From NCBI RefSeq assembly GCF_002994745.2, contig NC_037090.1, positions 26,952,501 through 27,016,500 on the forward strand: DNA of 64,000 nt. Direction: 5' to 3'. Origin of the DNA: Rosa chinensis (lineage: Eukaryota > Streptophyta > Magnoliopsida > Rosales > Rosaceae). Both the position numbers and the translations under genes were made by a program. Each line of letters opens with the position of its first letter. Position 1 is the first letter of the stretch. The notes beneath the pieces are model-generated. The model searched no databases. It had not been told where the DNA came from and was given only the letters and a program-made list of their open reading frames with translations. This document shows positions 22,895 to 35,038 of the stretch, piece by piece.

Positions 22895-23776
22895 CAAATG
22901 AGAGGAGGTAGAAGAATGTGATTTATTCTCATTAGACTCCAAATTTAAAAAAAAAAATCCATCTTGTATTAGATTTATAGAAATAAGGACATAAAACCTA
23001 GGCCCAAGGAGAATGAAGTAGACCTAATCTCAGAGATTTCATGCGTAATTACAAATTAATACACTTTTTCGTTAGTATTACTGTGATGTCATTGTCAAAA
23101 GGTAATAACTTTTTTTATTTTCTAAAATAATCTCTTTAATGCCAAAACTTCTAAAATTCATAAAGATTAGTTCGGGTATATGAAAAATTCCCTGAAAATA
23201 GCTCGGGCATCATGATATCCTCCTTGCCCATAGTCATAAATATGGTACTAGGCTACTAGCCCAACTCAAACTCAAGGTGCTTGAGAGTATTGCAACACTG
23301 TGCTCTTGATTCTTACGCTGCCCAACAACACCACCTTCAAAGAAAACACATGCAAGATCGGGTTCGTCTTTTTCACCATATGGCGGGGACGTAACTCTAC
23401 CCAATAATTAGCGCCACGAGGTTGCCATTGGATCTACAAGAGGATGCTGGAAGTAAACCGCCATGGATGAGCAATGACAACAATCTCTGTTGAGTCACAA
23501 TAGCATTCGCCCTAGGAGTAATGCAACCACGGCCAGAGTTAACCTTGCCGATAAGCATAGATGCAAAGATGACCAGTCAGAGATACCGGCGTTGAAGACT
23601 CACCTAGGGAGGCTATGGTTTAATATAGAGATTCCCAGTAATATTTGAATAAATTAATCAAATTACGACAAATTAATGACGTAACATATGCTAGCAATTC
23701 CCTTAATCGGTTTGTAAGTGCAACGATTTTGTTTGTTTAAAGTGGGCTCTATCGATAAGAAACAAACATTATTCTA

Positions 23777-24318
23777 GGGTTAAATACTGCTTACTCCCTA
23801 TACTTATAGGGTTTCATCGTTTCAATCCCAGACCTTTGAATTTCACCTAAAAAGTCCATGAACTCCCAATTTCCTCCCAATTAGTCCTTGCCGTCAAGAA
23901 TCCTTCAAAAACTCCGTTCTCTTCCCCTAAACAGTCTATTATACCCTCATTTACTTTAAAATATATATATTTCTCTTCCTCTCTTTTTTTTTATTTTTTT
24001 TCTTTTTTTTCTTTTTACCTCTTCTTCTTTCGGCTCTCTTTTGCCTCCTTCTATTCATCTCCTCATCAAGATGGTTCCAATCCACAGACCTTCAAGAGGT
24101 GAAATGAAAAAAAGAAATAAAACAGAGAAAAAATAATTTTTTTTAAAAAAGTAAGTGAGAGCATAATAGACATTTTCAGCAACTTTAACAGAAAATTTTG
24201 ACGGCAGGGACCAATTGAGAGGAAATTGAGAGTTCATAGACTTTTTAGGTGAAATTCGAAGGTCAAAGACTGAAACGATGAAACTCTATAAGTATAGGGA
24301 GTAAACAGTATTTAATCC
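23777..24318. mobile_element. Small MULE of the same terminal family as 8698-9926
   Basis: Long inverted repeats of about 120 bp start GGGTTAAATACTGCTTACTC on the left and GGATTAAATACTGTTTACTC on the right (read inward). They carry the shared block AATTTCACCTAAAAAGTC. The interior is a pyrimidine tract only. The flanks share TTATTCT (left TTATTCTA, right TTATTCTT), an imperfect Mutator-style duplication. The ends clearly resemble those of the 8698-9926 element, so both were probably moved by one transposase source. Confidence 0.75.
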
Positions 24319-24709
24319 TTATTCTTTCTAATATATATTTTTCATTTTATTTGATGTTCTATTATATTAATGGGCGTTTTTATTGCCAAAACAACGTCTT
24401 CTTCTTTTATACATTAGAACTTTAGTATATATCAAAAGGAACTGAATGCACTAAACTTACTTGGTATTTTCGGTCAGGCCATAACAACTCATGAAAATAG
24501 ATTCATTGAACGAAGACTCTACTGCAAGATAACAATTTTTCAATAGGAGACAACACTTCAGATACTTACATCTCATTTGAGTAATTGAGTCCTCAAAGTG
24601 ATAATCACCTATACCGCTATATGTACTATAAAATTATTTCAAAATACAAGTTTCAAATTAAAATTATCCGCTTCACCAAAATCGAGAAGAAAAAAAAGGG
24701 TATGAATGA

Positions 24710-25846
24710 CCAAAAGTTAAAACGCTCTCTCTAGAGAAAAAACCCTAAGCGACGGCGTCTGGTCTTTAGTCAAATTTGTATGCCCGGTCCAACGGCACAC
24801 CCTTGCGGCAGCGGCGTCAGACGGGCTAAAATGGAACTTATGTCTGGTGTTGTAGGGTCTAGTCGGAGAGAAGGCAGTTGGGTGGTGATGTTGTCAAAGG
24901 CATTTGGATGATTTAACGGTGATGCGCAGCGGCGGGTTAATGAATGGGAGTCGGGGCCGATGTTGCCTAGCCATTGGAAGGAGCGCAGATGAACTGGCGG
25001 GTGCGTTGCGGTGGTATGGCAGGATCGGATATCACCTGAGGGTGATGATCGGACGACGGCGTCACTGAGATTTACTAGTGTCAGATCGGGTCTATTTGAT
25101 CCAATCTGGGTTGGGCGTTCTGGCTCCGATCTGAGGAAGGGTGATGTGGCTAGCCGGAAGGTGGTAGGTGGTGCTGCTACCGGTGGATGGACGACAGGGA
25201 AGGTGCCGGTGCATCACAATTTCTGCACTTGATCTCGACGTAGACCGTCTAAGCATTGGGTCTAGGCTTTGACCATTGACTCTGTTTTATTGGGCTGGGC
25301 TTTGACCCTTGACCCAATTTATGTTTCTATTTTGCTTTATTATTATTTACTTTTAGTAAGCTATGGCTCTAAGCTGATAATAAGTTCCTACCACTTTTGG
25401 ATAGGGTGACGTGGGATTTGTCCAGGTATGCACACTCTGTGTGCCTTATCTGGCTTAGAGAAGCGGCGAGCTATTTGCTTGATCAAATTAATGCAACCTC
25501 CTAGTGGCAGGATCAAATTGAGTGTCGCCGGATTTATTTCTGTGTGGCAACATAGTGGGAAAGCTGTGTTATTTGTAATGATGCTTCTTTGTGATAGAGT
25601 TATCTTTTCAGTATATCACCGCTATGTCAAAGCAAATGGAGTATTCATTCGTGCACTCTTTGCTAACTGGTGTTTATTAGAATACATAGGTTTTGTGGAG
25701 AATTCTGGTATTATTTCAGGATGTTCTCTCTATGCTTATTGTAATATAGGGTATAGGCTCTGCGTCCCCTCCTTATATTATGCAATTTCATTAATTAAGG
25801 CTTAAAGGCAGCTGCACCAGCCGCCTTTATAAAAAAATAAAAAAAA
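24710..25846 (+). mobile_element. LINE-like retroposon without ORF1 or ORF2
   Basis: GTATGAATG occurs at 24701-24709 and again at 25847-25855 directly after an A-rich tail (about 25830-25846), as for a retroposed RNA. The 5' part is GC-rich (AAAACCCTAAGCGACGGCG), like plant LINE leaders, and the 3' part ends CCAGCCGCCTTTATAAAAAA. No endonuclease, RT or ORF1 motif is present. The open frames at 25011-25232 and 25428-25805 have no family features and are not called genes. It could be an internally deleted LINE or a retrocopy of a non-coding RNA. Confidence 0.6.
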
Positions 25847-26135
25847 GTATGAATGTAAAGTTATGGTCAGAAATTTCACTTCTAAGCACCCATCCCAACG
25901 AGAATTAGATCGAATTTCCCACAATGTGTGTGTCTTGTTGATCTTATATTCATTTCAAAACCTATATGAATCCAGAAACATCGTGTTTAGTTAATTTAGA
26001 GAGAAGCCCAACATTTCCATTGATGCGCGAGCACAGCTGGTCGGTTGAGTTGAGCCAACTGCATGCGATATTGATACTGTCGCAAACTGCATAATTGTAC
26101 GTACTCGATATCTACTTGATGCCCTATACCCTAAG

Positions 26136-26209
26136 CCAGGCTCTTTCACACTATTATATATCTGCAGGTCATCCAGCCTCTTTCACACTATTATATATCT
26201 GCAGGTCAT
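26136..26209. repeat. 37-bp tandem duplication (two copies)
   Basis: Two nearly identical units, 26136-26172 and 26173-26209, each containing CTCTTTCACACTATTATA then TATCTGCAGGTCAT. Only one mismatch was seen, so the duplication is recent. Confidence 0.92.
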
Positions 26210-27430
26210 CATCTACTGAACTACTGTATCAAATTAATTAACAACAGTCAAATTAATTTCAACTTAAATTGTCAGATATGGGATTTATACCTTTAGATTT
26301 ACCTGGGTTCCACACAGACAGCTGTAATTTGTTTTACTCGCCCAAAAAATAGACCATGACTGATATGAAGCCCTAGGGCCGGTCTAGGTCGTCGTCTCAG
26401 ATTTGAGGAGGTGAAAATTTTGGGAAGAACAGATTTCTGGTAATAGTATCGACCTAGCAGGGACAGAGAGAATCTTCTACTACTTGTCGATCTGTTGTGC
26501 TAAAACCATAAGATACCCATGTATGTGGGTTTTACACCTCCCCCTCTTTACCATCCATGTATTTAATATTAGGGTGCATATAGAGATAATGGGTTTATAA
26601 AACTTTTCTTACGGCATATATACATGCAGATGTAGGTCAAGTCCCCTTCAAGAATAGTGACGAGGGCCTCACTCCAATCACTTCGACAATGCTATTAATT
26701 ATTAATGCTAGCTGTACATTCTTTATATTCTTCAAACGAAAGATATATAAATAAGTTTGCTAAATTAAACAAATTGGCCAGTTAATTTTTGTACAAGTAA
26801 GAACTTAGAACACAAATAAAATGTAGGATAAAGCTAAAATAGTAATTTGGTGATCAAATAATTGGTAGTTCGCTAAACTAAGCAATTTTACTATTTCGAG
26901 AATACAGTAAACTACCACGCATAATTTCTTCATGAGCACTAGCCAAAGGGAAACCAGCCTGGAAGGATGATGACAAATCTCTGTAATCTGAACACCACCA
27001 CTAGAACTCTATAGCCACCCCATGGTGCCTTGAAACACCACGTACTGCTTTCACTAATTGATCTCTAGAGAACGACTTAGCAACGGGTAAATTAGATATG
27101 TGACATCGTCCAAAATCAATTTTTTCCCGGAACAAAATTATAAAATCTACCATATGCAGTGAAGTTGGCCAACACAAACTTGAAAGGGAGGCCAGTGATC
27201 AGATGATTCAATATGAGCTATAGAATAATGGAGCTACTACTTCTCATGAAAATCCTAGGTGATCTTATATTTAATTCATTAAGCAAGGTTGGTTTCGCTT
27301 TACATAGAGTGCACATTATTTCCTAAAAGATACAAAAAAGAAAAAGGAGAAAAAGAAATCCGAGTATATAATGTTACAACTATGTTAATTTCTGAGGATA
27401 AAAAAAAAAAAAAAAGAGTAGTGCTAGCTA

Positions 27431-27606
27431 GGTGAACCATCTTTTGGGGTACCATATGCATTTTACTTATGTGGCAACTGATATAACAGAAACACCAACA
27501 TATCGCAGAATTTCATTAAATGACATAGTTGTAGCTATATACCACATTAACTGGCGCGTAAGGTGAAAATATGAGATGCAGATAGTACCTAAAAAAGTGA
27601 TTCACC
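27431..27606. mobile_element. Small MITE with TA target duplication
   Basis: The left end GGTGAACCATCTTTTGGGGT and the right end read inward, GGTGAATCACTTTTTTAGGT, form imperfect inverted repeats. TA flanks both sides (27429-27430, 27607-27608). The 176-bp length and TA duplication fit a Tc1/mariner-type MITE. Confidence 0.45.
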
Positions 27607-30302
27607 TAATATTATTCTTTAAAAAAAAAAACACACACACACTAGCTAGTGTTAAATTAGGATTTAGGAGCAAAGTAATTGCGGATGCCCGAGAGACTTC
27701 TAGCTTTAATCATAGTCTTTTAGTATCAAAAAAAAAAAAAAAAAGGAACAGAGTGGCATTGACTGAAGGAGAGGCTTTGCTTTCTCAGATCGATAATGGC
27801 TAAAACGACCCTACAATACTGTATCTGAGAACTGTTTATCCACAGCAGTATTCCAAATGCTGTACGAGATCGATCAGAGTGAAATTGAAGATGAAGTGCT
27901 GATTGCCGGGCAGAAAGCCTATAAATACTCATACACAAGTACATCAGGACATAAATAATTCTGACTTAACTTCTTGCCGAGCAGAGATAATATTTAAGAG
28001 CACGTACTACTACCCACTTCACTCTTTCTCTTTATTACAAGGGTAGAGAAATAGAAAGAGCGTAACATGCATGTTTTCATATTGTGGGCTCTTGTTTTAT
28101 CAATTACTGGAAATTAGGTGATTGTGGTGAAGTTTGTTGCCATTTCTAGTGCAAATTCAGAATCTTGTCCAAGTGCGTTATCAATCTCCGTCTCAATTAT
28201 TTGGTGTTGGGATTGTATGGCTCCAAAAAAGTGGAGTGCAAATAAAATTTCATTATAAAGATGTGATGAATCATATAATTGAGTTGGAATTAAAATCGAT
28301 ATTAATCGAATTAGTTCCCAAGTCAATTAAATTTCCCAATAATTAGTGGGAAATAAAAGAGTGCCTATGCAAGTACACTGACAAAGTATTCATGGTATTC
28401 TGTGTATTTAACATCCACCATTAAGCAAGAAATGCTCAAACTTAATTCTAATTATAACTCGTTTAATTGCAAAAACTTCAAGTCACTTAAAAAAAGAGAC
28501 GTAAGAATAATTTTAACAATATCTCATATATGACGCCATGACGGCCCAACACCTCAAATTCTCCTGTCGGTCTTTACCGTTTATGTTTAATCTCAATGGC
28601 TAGTTACGAATACCAACTACAAATCCTTCGACTTAACGTGAGATAAGAGTAGCTAAATCAACAATTTAATAATTAGTAGTCATACATACTAGAAACACAA
28701 AACGTAGTGTTCTTTTAGGACCACCAAATCCAAAGCCTCATTGGTACCAGCTTCTTTCAAATATATATCACATCTTCGAGGCAAGCAGCTCTTTGGTTAC
28801 AGTCCAACATTCAAGCACAATTTAAGTACATATATAAAAATTACATGCAGAAAACATGATCGGAGTGGGGTGGGAAACACCATGTACTACGTGTGGTCCA
28901 TCTCCATGTGCATCTATATATAATGTAGAACTGGATTAATTCTAATATTAATCGATGTCTGTACGATTAGCTAGCTAGGTTAGATTAACATTATCAGGAG
29001 AATTTCAGATCCTGCAGCTAGTAAAAAAAGCGAAGAAGAAGGATATTGATCAGTAATGAAGAAGGTATGGGAACGCGAGAGTGTGGGGTGGTGTTGACCA
29101 GAGGTGATCCCATACTGTGCTTTAATATATGATCGAAACCCTAGCTTGGATAGTTTTATATTTCCGAGACAGCACGAGTGAGGGTGTGTTGGTGTTTGCA
29201 TTGTAATTACAAAGAGACTTGTTGTAGCTTGTAGGTCGTCCACTTTGAGTTTCCATGTCCATGTCTTGTTTTTGTTATTGTCATTTCCAAAACATCTCTG
29301 TCCTGCTATTGCAAATCCCAATAACCATAAAGATGGACTTTGATGAGTACATGTTAATTCAGTTTGGTTTAAGATTTAAGGGTTATTTTCTTAACTTAAT
29401 AAAGGGGTTAATGACTTATTGTCATGGAAAGTTTGGAATATGCATGACCTATAAGACCATCGGACAAATACTTGGACTTGTGAGAAAACAAAATAATTAT
29501 CAAGTCAATAAATAAAATAGGTAGAGAGCCAAAGGCATTCCTCAAAAATTACGATTGAGATTTGGCCCAGTAAATTCATTTGGAGATTTGGCCCAGTGAA
29601 TTCTCTTGGAGCCCAAGCATTGCCCAATTTTCTTAAAACATTTTACTTTACCTTTTTCTTTTTTTTTTGAATCAGTGAAATTGTATATTCATCACAAGCC
29701 AGAATAGATCATTACATACCCTTGTTACGTAGATGAGTTCGGTTAATATTGGTACTATCCTAAAATAAATTGAACTAGATTGTTCGTTCAATTCACTTAT
29801 GGTGTTAAGTTGACAGGGATAAAACCAAACCAAACCAAACAATTTAATTTGGTTATAGTTTATCAATTTTATAAGAAAAAAATTGAATAAATGAACTAGT
29901 GATTGAAAGAATACGAAAGTGCTTGTGATTTAAAGCAGATACCACACAAAATGAACAGAACGGTTATGGGTATCTCCTATATTCCACCTTATGTGACAAT
30001 TGATGTGACTCTCATTTTAATGAAATTTTTTGACAGGTTGTGTTTTGTATTACATCAGCTATCGCATAACATGGAATGCAAGTGACGCTCAAAAAGATAA
30101 TTCACCTAGCATTACTCAAACAAAATAAGGATGCAAGTTTACTTTGTAGATTACATATGATGATAACTAGCCTTCGCTTTACGTACTGTGTTGATTTCCA
30201 AGCCATGAACAAATTCACAAACAGAATCCTACTACATGGAAGAATTACATTAGAATGACCATATATATATAATTAGGAAAACCATCCGTATGGTATTTGG
30301 CG

Positions 30303-30543
30303 TTTCTCTCCTTATAAATTTTGATACCTCAAGTTAAAAAAATATCAGAACGGTACCTGAGGGTCTGACTGAAGATTGGTACCTAGAGGATGCCAAGTGG
30401 CAATTTTTGAAGGGTAATTTCATCCGCACGATACCTGAAGTTTCTCCTTATAAATTTTGGTACCTCAAGTTCAAAAAATAGCAAAACGGTATTTGAGTTT
30501 CTAAGACGCTGCCAGGTGGCAAATTTGAAGGGTAACTTCATCC
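30303..30543. repeat. Imperfect tandem duplication of about 120-135 bp
   Basis: Blocks such as CTTATAAATTTTGATACCTC and GAAGGGTAATTTCATCC appear twice in the same order (spacings 136 and 119 bp, so with indels). GGTACCTGA-type words recur in and beyond it up to about 30720. It may be the terminal part of the MuDR-like element whose transposase relic follows. Confidence 0.6.
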
Positions 30544-32018
30544 TTTCAGTTATTCCCATCAATATACTTACTCATGCTTTGCCATAAGATTTTATTTGGA
30601 TTATACTGACCTATTTACCGCCAAATTTTAAAAAGGTGGGTTGTCTCCTCCATCGGGATCAAACTATATATAACTTTGGTACCTGATGTTTTTGGCCCGA
30701 CACAAAAGAAGTACCTGTGATGCTTAATATTCATTTGGCCACAAAATCACACAACAGAAGGCATATGACCTGAAACACAGCTTGCAATTTCATTGATTTC
30801 AAAGGCCATAATTGAAGACAATCATTCAACATACAAAAGAGTCATTGTCATAAGGCATTTAAACAATATAAATCAATGTCTAGCAAGCCCTATCCAGATC
30901 CACATCAATGTTCACTACAAATCTACTCAGATGAACTAGGTGGTGATGGAGAGGGATTCTTCGGTTTAGGTTTTCTTTGAGCAATCATCTTGAACCATTT
31001 GTGTTTGGATTGGGGCATGGATGAGGTTTCTTGAGGTATAGAGGTCTGTGATCACTGGAGGGTCACATCAACAGGTTGGAAGGGTTGATAGGAAGGCACA
31101 TCAATAGGCTGGGAGAGTTGCAGATTTTGAGAAACTTGTGACTCCACATCTTGAGCTTCTTGCTGTTGCACATTCTCAGGTTCATACTCTTGAACATTCT
31201 GAGGAGTCTACTGATGCACAATATCATCTTGCCACAATTCCAAATACATATATAATTCACACAAGTTCCATAATCTCACTTAGTTAAAAACAACAACACA
31301 TCCTTAAAAAAAAATAAAAAATAAAACAACAACACATAATGTGGAAAACAATACCTGATTCCTTTTGTGATAGGTCCTCTTGTTGTGGCCCTTTCTGTGA
31401 CATGTTCCATAAGTTAGCTAGAAGTACGTAATACAACTTAAGTAATATATAACTTCTTTGTTCCAGGTTGTGAGGCTATCTAAAATAAAACTTCAAATTT
31501 AAAAGGCTCACTCGGTTCTTTGGTCCTAGCCATTTTAGGCCTAGGAGGCTGTCTCCTATATGGAGGAGGTGCAATTGGCCTATGTATCTTGTCCCACTCA
31601 TTCACCCCAGCTATTGAGAAAATAATGGGCTCATATGCCTTCAAGTAGGTCTCCTTGGTGAAGTAGTCATGCATAAAATCATCAAGGGACCATCTTTTTG
31701 AGTGTATAGTAGCTATTGCATGCCCACAAGGTATACTAGAGAGGTCTCATCTCTAAGATATGCAGGTCTTCGTATCCAATGATACTGAATGTCCAGCAAC
31801 CGCACCACTTGCACATGCTACACCTCTGCCTTGAATCTCAAACCTCCACTCACTCGAATGTACGGTTATGTAATCATGGCTCAAGGTATTACATTCTTCT
31901 TCACTTGCTTTTCAATTCTTGGCCCAACCTTACACCTCCAGTTAAGCCCAAATTGCCTTATATTAGCCAATCTCACCATTGTGGCAATTCTGATTTCTTC
32001 CAAACAGTTAAGGATAGG

Positions 32019-32609
32019 TAGTGGCGGACCAGAATTTTTAACTTACTGGGGCACACAAAGAAACAATAATAATAATATCAAAACATAAAAATTTACAATA
32101 ATAAATGTCTTTGACGATATTTTATATTTTCAAATCATTTCATATTAATTTCATCAATTATACTAGTAAAAGTGTATTTCTCAATATATGAAATCAAGCA
32201 AACATTCTCTTTGAGAGAACTATAAATTTTATACATGAATCAAAGGAAAGAGGTTCAGTGAAAAAAAAAAAAGCTACGCAGATACGCAATACAGAAAAAT
32301 TTTAGTTCAAAATTGCTGTTACACACACACACACATACATAAATAGACATAAATTAACAATATTGTAAGATTTTTTTAATGATAATAGACTGGCACATGG
32401 ACAAGTCAGCGAGCACCGAGTAATAAACTAATAACATATGAAACCCCAACTGAAGTATTAAGTTTATTAAATATATACTTTCAATGTTGAGTGTATATAT
32501 ATAATACAATATAAGTTATTAAGTATGTTTAATTATTATAATATATGTATAGTTTGAAGAGTTGATTGGGGCACGGGACCCAGTAGGTCCCTTCATGGCT
32601 CCACCCTTG
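32019..32609. mobile_element. hAT-type MITE inside the MULE transposase relic
   Basis: AGGATAGG is duplicated exactly at 32011-32018 and 32610-32617; an 8-bp duplication is the hAT signature. The ends, TAGTGGCGGACCAGA and (read inward) CAAGGGTGGAGCCATGA, are diverged forms of the common plant hAT terminus with a GGCGGAGCCA core. The interior is AT-rich and non-coding. Confidence 0.75.
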
Positions 32610-33385
32610 AGGATAGGCTTCTCCCTTGCTTGCAGAATGATTTTGTTAAAACTCTCACTGTGGTTATTCAACAAAATGTCACACTTGAACTTAGGATTAA
32701 AGTGGGACTTTGACCAGTGTATTGCAGGTCTATCAATGCACCATTACCATCTAGATGAGATGTTGAGCTCCTTTTGAGGTCTTCTATTGCATCTTTGAAT
32801 TGATTCATTTTACAGCTTCTTGCAATAGCCTACAACTTCCGCTTTAGTTCCAAGCCTACCACCAATCAAGAAACATAAAAAATTACAGACTTTGTGACAA
32901 GCAATAACTATCTAAAAGGAAAATATGAAGTTGTTTAAACATGTGTGTCCATCACTCTTAAAGTTGTTGTGAAGGTGTCTCACACAATGCCTGTGTGCAA
33001 CATCTGAAAATAACTTCTTTATAGCTTGCTCAAGCCCTTTTTGCTTGTCACTCATGAATGTGTAATGGCATGAGTGATGGATATCCAAATCAACCTTCAA
33101 GAACTCTAGAAACCAAGTCCAAGTCTCTCTGCTTTCTGCTTCTACTTCTACAATTGCCCATGTAATTGGGTAAATTCGATTATTGCCATAAGTCCCCACA
33201 GTAGATAGTAATTGACCTTTGTGCACTAACTTCAAGTGATAGCCATCTAACCCTAATACCTTATATATTGGTCTACACCCTTCCCTCAATCCCTTCTTCA
33301 ATGCAGCTAGGCAAATGTATATCCTCTTGAACCTTGTTAGCTCTCAATACAATTCAATGTGAATCCACACAGAGGTTTCAGAATT

Positions 33386-35038
33386 GAGAAAAATGCACCA
33401 TCAGTGCCTCAACTCTTGTGCACCGGCCAATTTGATACCCGCACTCTCAATGGTATCAATGTGATACCTGAACCCATATTTTGCTATCAATGAGGTACTT
33501 CTGTCAGATTTTGTTGACTGCTCGGTCAGATATCTGACGTGGCAAGCACTTGGACCCCAAAAATGCCATGAAATGACTTAAATGACCCCAGACTCTACCA
33601 GACCTTGATTTCCCGCCATTTTCCATGGGGGGTGATCACCATTCCCTCTATGTTTGTACTCTTACCACACAAATTTCCATGAAAATGAAAATCTAATTTA
33701 ATGGGGAGAATGGGTAAGCATTGAAAACACATATAAGAGACCATATGTAATGAGCAGAAATCCAACCAAACTTCCCATTCAATTCCCTTCCGTCAACGAC
33801 TTTGTCACCACTGTCTCCTCCGTCGTCGTTTTCCTGAACCGCCGTGACTCCTGCCTCTTCCACCTCCAACACCTCAGCTCTAAGTTTAAGCATACAAAAT
33901 GTTCAATGCGATTTCGATTTCAGCTCAATCCAAAGTTCCAAACTTTGCTAAAGCAATGATCCATTAAACCAAAACCCAATTCTCTAATTAATCACAACCA
34001 AAACCCAACAAATTGCCAAAACCCAGTTCTCCAATCACAACCAAAACCCAACAAATTTCACACAAACCTTCAAAAGGGTACGAAGCAAATCACAATCAAA
34101 TACCTTAGAGAGATCGCCATAGAAATCTCCAACTGCAGGGAGACACAAAACCCAAACAATTAGCAATCAACACAATCCATCGACGCCGCCTTGCTTCTCC
34201 ACAAGAAACAGATGAACAAAATCGCGATGATTACAGTGGAAACCTCCACCGCGTCCCCGACGTGCCTCGCCAGTGGCTTATGCCGAACCCTAAATTTCAG
34301 ATCGAGGTTTATGAATTGGTATTGGTATTGTGTTTTTCAAATATGGGACAATGATCGAGCAACCGAAATCTAAAATCCAAAAAATCGATAGAACGGAGTC
34401 CAGAAACTAATGGATGCGGTGGATTCAGAGAGAGAAAGAAGAAGAAGAAGAAAGGAAGAGGAGAAGAGTCCCACAGATGTGTTGTTCATCTGGGTTCATT
34501 AAACCCAGAATTCATCTCCAGCTTAAACTTCACTTGTTCCTCCTTCAGTCCGAGGAGGTCCGCCTTGAAGATATGGGCATCCGGGGTCTCCTTCAAGTCG
34601 ATTCGGGTATGGACGAAGGCGGAGGTGTTGCCGGCAGTGGAGGAGAAGTTGATGAGAGTGCCTATGAAGGGGTCCCAGATGTCGAGGGAAAATGGGACGA
34701 AGACGTTGCTGTGTCGGCCAGTGCCAAAGAAACAAAGAGCCATTGCTGGTGGGCTTGCAAAGGTCTTCTATTTGTTGGTGTAGGTAGGTATTGGAAGACT
34801 TGGTTGCTTTGGATGATTCTGATAATGGAGGAAGAGTAGCGGTTTTGATCGAGTAGGATGCATTTTAGGCAAAAAGACATGTTTGCCATTTTTTTTGATA
34901 GAGCCGTCAGCAAAATCTGACGGAAGTACCTCGTCGATAGTAAAATATGGGTTCAGGTATCACATTGATACCATTGAGAGTGTGGGTATCAAATTGGCCG
35001 GTGCACAAGAGTTGAGGCACTGATGGTGCATTTTTCTC
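33386..35038. mobile_element. Pack-MULE carrying a small heat-shock protein fragment
   Basis: Long inverted repeats of about 125 bp start GAGAAAAATGCACCATCAGT on both sides with few differences. TTCAGAATT is duplicated exactly at 33377-33385 and 35039-35047 (9 bp, Mutator type). No transposase is inside. The cargo is GC-richer than the flanks and includes a class I sHSP 5' fragment (34743-34530, minus) and a second coding-like stretch at about 33750-33900. It sits in the transposase gene of another MULE, between the N-terminal part and the catalytic domain. The sequence contains no sign that it was moved by that host element. Confidence 0.9.
34486..34743 (-). pseudogene. Captured 5' fragment of a class I small heat-shock protein
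   Basis: From ATG 34743 the minus strand reads 85 codons. SNVFVPFSLDIWDPF, SAFVHTRIDLKETPDAHIF and KADLLGLKEEQVKFKLE follow the N-terminal arm and the first strands of the alpha-crystallin domain of cytosolic class I sHSPs (HSP17-18 family, usually about 155 residues). After about residue 72 the sequence leaves the family (MNSGFNEPR, then stop), so most of the alpha-crystallin domain and the C-terminal IxI motif are absent. The full-length protein is an ATP-independent chaperone; this piece could not be one. Substitutions such as FVPF for the usual FDPF suggest drift without selection. Confidence 0.85.

Larger units (their letters stand above)
25856..30270. other. 4.4-kb gene-poor region
   Basis: Apart from a 37-bp tandem duplication and one small MITE (listed separately) I see no gene, RNA gene or transposon protein. 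All frames are short and full of AT-rich chance codons. A-runs at about 27403-27416 and 27728-27744 could be retroposon tails, but no flanking duplications were found. Confidence 0.55.

Noticed and set aside
22691..22942. Open frames of Arg-Glu and Ser-Leu repeats
   Set aside because: They are translations of the 87-bp GA microsatellite on both strands, with no other coding signal.
25428..25805. 125-codon frame as a host gene
   Set aside because: No family motif, and it lies inside a retroposed unit bounded by an A-tail and target duplication.
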